The notes under the pieces: generated by a model
What the model was told of the DNA's origin: nothing
The model's database searches: none
The model's input: the letters and a program-made list of their open reading frames with translations, nothing else
Translations under genes and position numbers: made by a program
Assembly (NCBI GenBank): GCA_039180865.1
Contig: JBCDCZ010000137.1
Coordinates: 1-11,624 of the forward strand
DNA: 11,624 bases
DNA from: JBCDCU01 sp039180865
GTDB taxonomy: Bacteria; Pseudomonadota; Alphaproteobacteria; Rhizobiales; JACESI01
Reading direction: 5' to 3'
In this document: positions 7,152 through 11,624 of the stretch, piece after piece
Numbering within the stretch: the stretch's first letter is position 1
Layout: each line of letters begins with the position of its first letter

Positions 7152-7169
7152 TGTCCAACAAAGCTTACA
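7152..7169. promoter_or_regulatory. Candidate PpsR/CrtJ operator upstream of bchI
   Basis: The sequence TGTCCAACAAAGCTTACA fits the TGT-N12-ACA palindrome bound by PpsR/CrtJ, the aerobic repressor of photosynthesis genes in purple bacteria. The left half matches the extended TGTC form; the right half is TACA rather than GACA. It lies 35 bp before the bchI ATG and just after the terminator-like hairpin, where a bch promoter is expected. Only one full site is visible, whereas PpsR targets often have two. I see no convincing -35/-10 pair and no FnrL-like TTGAT-N4-ATCAA. Confidence 0.45.
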
Positions 7170-7204
7170 TTGGATGTGTCAGGATTTTCGGGGGTCCACT
7201 TGTA

Positions 7205-8212
7205 ATGACATATCCGTTTTCAGCGATTGTCGGCCAGGATGCGATGAAGAACGCCCTCCTGATGGCAGCGATCGATCCCTCCATCGGAGGGGTTTTGATC
7301 TTCGGCGATCGGGGTACGGGAAAATCAACGGCAGTCCGCGCTCTGGCGTCGCTCCTTCCGAAAATGGATGTGATTGAGGGTTGCCTTTATCAATGTGCTC
7401 CGGACGGTAAGAAGTGCGAGCAATGTCAGGATCACGTGAAGCAAAAGACGCGAAAGGCCGCTGTCCCCGTTGTTGACTTGCCGCTCGGTGCAACCGAAGA
7501 TCGGGTGGTCGGCGCGCTCGACATTGAAAAGGCGCTCGCGAGCGGCGAAAAGGCCTTCGAGCCGGGCCTTCTTGCAAAAGCCAACAGAGGTTTTCTTTAC
7601 ATCGACGAAGTGAATCTGCTTGAGGACCACTTGGTGGATGTGCTCCTCGACGTTGCAGCATCGGGGATCAATGTGGTCGAGCGTGAAGGTTTGTCCTTGT
7701 CACATCCGGCCCGCTTTGTTCTCGTCGGATCAGGCAATCCGGAGGAGGGTGAGCTCAGACCGCAACTTCTCGACCGGTTCGGTCTTTCTGTTGACGTGGA
7801 AACGCCAAAGGATCTGCCGAGCCGAATTGAAGTCGTGCGCCGTCGCGATCTCTATGAGAGCGATCCCGAAGCCTTTGTTGCGAAATATAAGCGCAAAGAT
7901 GCTGCCGTCAGACGCAAGGTTCTGGAAGGCCGTAAGCTCCTGCCAAACATCACCGTTCCCGATGATGTACTCGCGCTCGCGTCGAACATTTGCATGATGC
8001 TCGGTACCGATGGGTTGCGCGGTGAACTGACGTTGATGCGGGCAGCGCGCGCTTATGCGGCCTTATCAGGTGCCGATACAGTGACGGATACCCACCTCAA
8101 GGCAATTGCGCCATCGGCCCTTAGCCACAGACTGCGCCGCAACCCGCTTGATGAAACCCGTGCGGTGGTTCGGGTCGAACGGGCACTCGACGACTTCATG
8201 GCTGCCGCCTAA
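7205..8212 (+). CDS. bchI: Magnesium chelatase ATPase subunit I (BchI)
   Basis: BchI is the AAA+ motor of magnesium chelatase. With BchD and BchH it inserts Mg2+ into protoporphyrin IX, starting the bacteriochlorophyll branch. From the ATG at 7205 it is 335 aa, close to the usual length. It shows Walker A GDRGTGKS (34-41), Walker B FLYIDEVN (130-137), the sensor-1 region GSGNPEEGELRPQLLDRFG (175-193, with Asn178 and the arginine finger near Arg191) and a sensor-2 Arg272 in LRGELTLMRA. Four cysteines at 60, 64, 71 and 74 form a CxxxC-x6-CxxC cluster after the first AAA+ elements. The frame is open back to a GTG at 7151, but the ATG start leaves the standard PFSAIVGQ N-terminus and is preceded by CGGGGG. 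bchD follows 3 bp later. CobN-type cobaltochelatase ATPase is excluded by the BchD/BchO neighbours and close BchI-like sequence. Confidence 0.96.
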   Translation: MTYPFSAIVGQDAMKNALLMAAIDPSIGGVLIFGDRGTGKSTAVRALASLLPKMDVIEGCLYQCAPDGKKCEQCQDHVKQKTRKAAVPVVDLPLGATEDRVVGALDIEKALASGEKAFEPGLLAKANRGFLYIDEVNLLEDHLVDVLLDVAASGINVVEREGLSLSHPARFVLVGSGNPEEGELRPQLLDRFGLSVDVETPKDLPSRIEVVRRRDLYESDPEAFVAKYKRKDAAVRRKVLEGRKLLPNITVPDDVLALASNICMMLGTDGLRGELTLMRAARAYAALSGADTVTDTHLKAIAPSALSHRLRRNPLDETRAVVRVERALDDFMAAA

Positions 8213-8215
8213 CCG

Positions 8216-10063
8216 GTGTCGACCATGATGGTTGCCGATCACACATCACCGAACGATCATCCGAATGAAGCCATATCCGCGATTGATCTTTGGGATGATG
8301 CACTCCTTTCCGCACGTCTACTCGCCGTCGATCCAAAAGGTCTGAAGGGTGTTGTGCTGAAAGCGAAAGCCGGGCCGGTTCGTGATCGTTGGCTTTCCTA
8401 TTTCTCAAGCCTCCTTCCTGAGGGAACGCCCCTGCGCCGGTTGCCTGCCGGAATCACCGATGACCGCCTCTACGGTGGGATCGACCTTTCGGCAACGTTG
8501 AAGAGCGGCAAGCCCGTGCGACTGAAGGGGCTTCTCGCAGAGGCCGACCAGGGATTTCTTGTTGCACCGATGGCCGAGCGCATGTCGCTTGACCATGCAT
8601 CGCGGCTTTCCGGTGCGCTTGATTTCGGTGAGGCGAGGCTGGAGCGAGACGGTCTCAGCGCTGTGGATTGCGCGTCTTTCGGCCTTATCGCGCTCGATGA
8701 GGGGGAAGGGGAAAGCTTCGGGGAAACAGCTGAAAGCCTCCCGCCCGCTTTATCGGAGCGCCTTTCTTTCTTTCTGTCGCTCGATTCCTTCAGTATTCGC
8801 GATGCCGTCGAGTATGCATTCGGCGCTGAAGAGGTCGCGGAGGCCAGAGCCATGCTTCGCACTGTCGATGCGGGGGAAATAGTGATCGAAACCTTGTGCG
8901 GCCTCGCGCTGAAACTCGGCGTCTTTTCCATGCGCGCACCGGTTCTTGCGCTCAAGGCAGCGCGCGCCCATGCAGCGCTCAGTGGCCGCTGCCGCATTGG
9001 CGACGAGGATATCATTGCGGCTGTGCGCCTTGTGCTCGCTCCGCGCGCGACAATGTGGCCGTCACCGGAGGAGGATTACGAGGAGGAGAGTATAGAAGCC
9101 GAACCGGATCGGCCGGATGATCAGCACGAAGAAAACCAGGAGAGGCCTGAAAGCGATACAATCGGACCCATCGACGATCTAGTCCTCGAAGCGGTCAAAG
9201 CGGGACTGCCGCCAGGTCTGCTCGCAGCCATCAAAGCGCATAGCGAGCGCGCCCGCAGCAAAGGCGAACGCGGGAAACAAGGGTCGGATCAGTTTTCCAA
9301 CACACATGGACGACCACTTTCCGCGCGCCGGGGAGACCTCCGTGCCGGGCGCAAACTCGATGTCATTGCGACGCTGCGCAAAGCAGCACCCTTTCAGGCT
9401 CTGCGCGCCCGGGAAAAAGGCGTTGATGGTCAGAGGGCCACGAAGCAGACGCGTCGTCGTCTTTACGTGCGACCGGAAGATTTCCAAATCACACGGTTCA
9501 AGGATCGCAAGGAAACAGCGACGATCTTTGCAGTCGATGCGTCTGGGTCAACCGCCATTGCCCGCCTTGGCGAAGCGAAAGGCGCTGTTGAGCTCCTCCT
9601 TTCAGAAAGTTACGCCCGCCGTGACCATGTGGCGTTGATCTCGTTTCGCGGCGAGAAGGCGGATCTCCTTCTGTCGCCGACGCGGTCTCTCGTCAGGGCA
9701 AAACGCGCTCTTGCGGCTCTTCCGGGCGGTGGCGGGACGCCACTTGCCAGTGCGCTCTCCACCTCGATCGGAGTTGTCGAGGATGCCGAGCGGCGGGGAC
9801 GTACTCCGACCTTTGTTCTTCTCACGGATGGTAGTGCCAACATTGCCCTTGATGGAAGTGCGGGCCGCAAACATGCGTTCGATGATGCGCTGGGTGTTGC
9901 CCGCCAGTTCGGAGCGCTCGGAACCAAAGCGCTGATTGTCGATATCTCCAAGCGAAAGAGTGCGAAAGCGCAAGAAATCGCCAGTGCGATGAATGGGCTT
10001 TACGTGCCGCTGCCCCATATCAATGCTGAAGCGTTATCGAGTGCCGTGCGCGCGCTCGCATAA
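8216..10063 (+). CDS. bchD: Magnesium chelatase subunit D (BchD)
   Basis: BchD is the second AAA+ subunit of magnesium chelatase. It forms a double-ring platform with BchI that drives Mg insertion by BchH. The product is 615 aa from the GTG at 8216, or 612/611 aa from ATGs at 8225/8228. No strong ribosome-binding site decides between them, and the first gives a 3-bp gap after bchI. The N-terminal AAA+-like part (about 20-275) has lost a usable Walker A, as is common in purple-bacterial BchD. A very acidic linker spans about 283-315. A basic region (340-415) follows, then a C-terminal von Willebrand factor A domain with an intact MIDAS metal site: DASGS at 441-445, Thr508 in GGGGTPL and Asp538 in LLTDGS. 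It is somewhat longer than the roughly 560-aa Rhodobacter proteins, mainly in the N-terminus and linker. Confidence 0.96.
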   Translation: MSTMMVADHTSPNDHPNEAISAIDLWDDALLSARLLAVDPKGLKGVVLKAKAGPVRDRWLSYFSSLLPEGTPLRRLPAGITDDRLYGGIDLSATLKSGKPVRLKGLLAEADQGFLVAPMAERMSLDHASRLSGALDFGEARLERDGLSAVDCASFGLIALDEGEGESFGETAESLPPALSERLSFFLSLDSFSIRDAVEYAFGAEEVAEARAMLRTVDAGEIVIETLCGLALKLGVFSMRAPVLALKAARAHAALSGRCRIGDEDIIAAVRLVLAPRATMWPSPEEDYEEESIEAEPDRPDDQHEENQERPESDTIGPIDDLVLEAVKAGLPPGLLAAIKAHSERARSKGERGKQGSDQFSNTHGRPLSARRGDLRAGRKLDVIATLRKAAPFQALRAREKGVDGQRATKQTRRRLYVRPEDFQITRFKDRKETATIFAVDASGSTAIARLGEAKGAVELLLSESYARRDHVALISFRGEKADLLLSPTRSLVRAKRALAALPGGGGTPLASALSTSIGVVEDAERRGRTPTFVLLTDGSANIALDGSAGRKHAFDDALGVARQFGALGTKALIVDISKRKSAKAQEIASAMNGLYVPLPHINAEALSSAVRALA

Positions 10064-10099
10064 CGGATACTCTGATAGATTGCTGTCTCTACTGACGGC

Positions 10100-11056
10100 G
10101 TGATGTTGGATCGGAACAGGATAGGCGGGCCGTCCGCTTTCGGATTTCAGACGATGTTTCTAACAACCGACCGCTTGGACTTTGACCGTGAAGGCAGGCT
10201 CTGGCCTCACCGTGAGCGTTCGAAATTTGTGACCGCCAACGGCGGGCGATGGCATGTTCAGACTTTCGGTCCTGAAAACGCTGACCGGAGTATCGTGCTT
10301 CTTCACGGCACGGGAGCCAGCACGCATTCCTGGCGGGCGCTTGTTTCGAAACTACCCGATGATGTGCAAGTGATCTCTCTCGATCTTCCCGGGCAGGGTT
10401 TCTCCGATCCCCTCAAAGACCGTGATCCGACCTTGCCGAATATGGGGCGCGCGGTGGCGAGCCTTCTCGATGCACTGAACATCAAACACCCCCTTTTGAT
10501 CGGACATTCTGCCGGTGCTGCGATTGCCCTCCAACTCGCCCTTGATAGGCCCGAACTTGCTGAGCGTGTGATTAGTATCAATGGCGCACTTTATCCGTTT
10601 CCGGGGGCCGCCTCCTCGATCTTTCCAATTCTTGCCAAGATGCTTTTTCTGAACCCGTTTGTACCGCACATTTTTGCAGCCGGTGCACAGGGCCGTCATC
10701 GCGTTGAACGGCTCCTGCAGGGGACCGGATCAAAACTCGATGATGAGGGTCTGGCGCTCTATCAGACCTTGTTTTCAAATCCGTCCCATGTCCGGTCGAC
10801 CCTTTCCTGGATGGCGAATTGGAACTTGGAGCCACTGGTTGAACGGATGGGGGACGTGAAACAGCCGTTCCTGCAGATCATCGGCTCAGAGGATGAGACG
10901 ATACCGCCCGGAAATGCATTTGAGACGGAAACGCGAATCCGGCATGCCGAGACAATCAAGCTCAGAGGGTATGGTCATCTCGTCCACGAGGAAGAACCAG
11001 GCCTCGTTGCCCATCAGGTCCTTAGCTTCTCTGAGAAGACATTCGAGCCCGTCTAG
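10100..11056 (+). CDS. bchO: Alpha/beta-hydrolase-fold protein BchO, associated with magnesium chelatase
   Basis: BchO is a conserved partner of bchI and bchD in purple photosynthetic bacteria, annotated as a magnesium-chelatase-associated hydrolase. Its reaction is not established. The 318-aa frame shows an alpha/beta-hydrolase core: the HGTG oxyanion-region motif at 69-72, the nucleophile elbow GHSAG at 135-139 (Ser137), a likely acidic residue in GSEDETIPP (Asp265) and the catalytic His293 in GYGHLVHEE. The BchO-typical block DFDREGRLWPHRERSKFV begins at residue 27. The start is uncertain: GTG 10100, ATG 10103 or ATG 10154, none with a clear ribosome-binding site. The ATG at 10154 (300 aa) would fit the usual length better. 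It lies 36 bp after bchD with no terminator between, so it is probably the last gene of a bchIDO operon. Its stop is 9 bp from that of the opposing gene. Confidence 0.92.
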   Translation: MMLDRNRIGGPSAFGFQTMFLTTDRLDFDREGRLWPHRERSKFVTANGGRWHVQTFGPENADRSIVLLHGTGASTHSWRALVSKLPDDVQVISLDLPGQGFSDPLKDRDPTLPNMGRAVASLLDALNIKHPLLIGHSAGAAIALQLALDRPELAERVISINGALYPFPGAASSIFPILAKMLFLNPFVPHIFAAGAQGRHRVERLLQGTGSKLDDEGLALYQTLFSNPSHVRSTLSWMANWNLEPLVERMGDVKQPFLQIIGSEDETIPPGNAFETETRIRHAETIKLRGYGHLVHEEEPGLVAHQVLSFSEKTFEPV

Positions 11057-11065
11057 CACCAATCA

Positions 11066-11624
11066 TCACATCTGATCGGAGCCTGGGCCGTCTTCAATCG
11101 CATCTCTTTCAAGCGATGCCCGATACTCACCGAGCGCATTGTTCACTTCCGCGCCGAACAGGATCATGATCGACACACCGTAGAGATAGACGATCGCGAT
11201 CATAAGACCTGCAAGACCAGCATAGAGTGCGGTGTAATTAGCAATTGTCCGCAGATAAAACGCGAAGAGTTCCGAGCCGATCAATATGCCGAGGATCGTG
11301 AAGATGATCCCAAAAATCAGGGAGTGAAAATTGCGACGTCCTGCAGGAAGGAAATAGTGAAAGGCATAGAGAGCGAGGCCCAGAACGGCGATCGAAATGC
11401 CGTATCGTGTGAGGCTTACAGAGACAGAAAACTCCGCCAGAACCGGAACAGCCGTCACAAGGTAGCGCCATAGGAACGGGGTGCCGACCAGGACAAACGC
11501 GACTGCGATAATCGAAAAAGCAACCAGGACAACGAAGATTATGCCTTGAAGGCGGCGCAGGAACCATGATCGTGTTTCGCGCACCTTGTAGGCGCGGTTG
11601 AGGCCATCGCGCGCATTCTCAATT
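11066..11624 (-). CDS. YihY/virulence factor BrkB family membrane protein (partial, 5' end outside window)
   Basis: This is the C-terminal 185 residues of an integral membrane protein. The frame stays open to the window edge and continues upstream of a GTG at 11584 with residues (IENARDGLNRAYKV) that match the family, so that GTG is internal. Four hydrophobic segments are visible, and the stretch ALYAGLAGLMIAIVYLYG followed by ILFGAEVNNALGEY is the family signature. A polar, acidic tail ends the protein. The family was once labelled ribonuclease BN, but that assignment was withdrawn for E. coli YihY, and the function is unknown. It converges on bchO with 9 bp between stops and no visible terminator. 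Confidence 0.9.
   Translation of the reverse strand, partial: IENARDGLNRAYKVRETRSWFLRRLQGIIFVVLVAFSIIAVAFVLVGTPFLWRYLVTAVPVLAEFSVSVSLTRYGISIAVLGLALYAFHYFLPAGRRNFHSLIFGIIFTILGILIGSELFAFYLRTIANYTALYAGLAGLMIAIVYLYGVSIMILFGAEVNNALGEYRASLERDAIEDGPGSDQM

Noticed and set aside
7151..7204. GTG-initiated 18-residue N-terminal extension of BchI
   Set aside because: It begins directly after the terminator hairpin and overlaps the candidate PpsR site, lacks a ribosome-binding site, and is not BchI-like. The ATG at 7205 gives the normal N-terminus.
7205..10063. Cobaltochelatase-type ATPase/VWA pair (cobalamin synthesis) instead of magnesium chelatase
   Set aside because: The protein sequences and the bchO neighbour fit the bacteriochlorophyll enzyme, and no cobN or other cob gene is present.
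11066..11584. Complete 172-aa YihY-like gene starting at GTG 11584
   Set aside because: The frame stays open to the window edge and the upstream residues match the family, so the gene is truncated by the window rather than short.

Overview
This window looks like chromosomal DNA of a flagellated, bacteriochlorophyll-making alphaproteobacterium, probably an aerobic anoxygenic phototroph of the Rhizobiales/Hyphomicrobiales or a related marine lineage. The evidence is a bchI-bchD-bchO operon of purple-bacterial type, a FliI/FliJ flagellar export pair, and a set of ordinary alphaproteobacterial housekeeping genes. GC looks moderate by eye and similar throughout. The exact genus cannot be read from this sequence alone.

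Layout. Positions 1-106 are non-coding and hold a perfect hairpin and a short tandem hexamer repeat ahead of fliI. fliI and fliJ (107-1883, +) form a flagellar export ATPase operon that ends at a clear intrinsic terminator (1919-1946). A small four-helix PqiA-like membrane protein follows (about 1992-2459, +). It converges with a minus-strand pair made of glpD (aerobic glycerol-3-phosphate dehydrogenase) and an overlapping GNAT acetyltransferase (4586 down to 2473). A 94-bp divergent intergenic region separates glpD from a plus-strand pair: an M3 metallopeptidase of the Dcp type and a GFA/CENP-V-type zinc protein that overlaps it by 4 bp. A terminator-like hairpin (7122-7150) closes that unit. 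A candidate PpsR/CrtJ operator (7152-7169) comes next, followed by bchI, bchD and bchO (7205-11056, +). The window ends inside a minus-strand YihY/BrkB family membrane protein that meets bchO tail to tail.

How the genes work together. FliI and FliJ energise and chaperone flagellar protein export. GlpD feeds glycerol-3-phosphate electrons into the respiratory chain. BchI and BchD are the AAA+ subunits of magnesium chelatase. With BchH, which is not in this window, they insert Mg into protoporphyrin IX, the committing step of bacteriochlorophyll synthesis. BchO is an alpha/beta-hydrolase-fold protein conserved with them. No carotenoid, reaction-centre, light-harvesting or other bch gene appears here, so bchIDO seems to be an island set in housekeeping DNA.

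I found no defence system, mobile element, CRISPR array, tRNA/rRNA or clearly undescribed system. The most useful leads are the detached bchIDO operon, its candidate PpsR site, and a four-cysteine insert in BchI.
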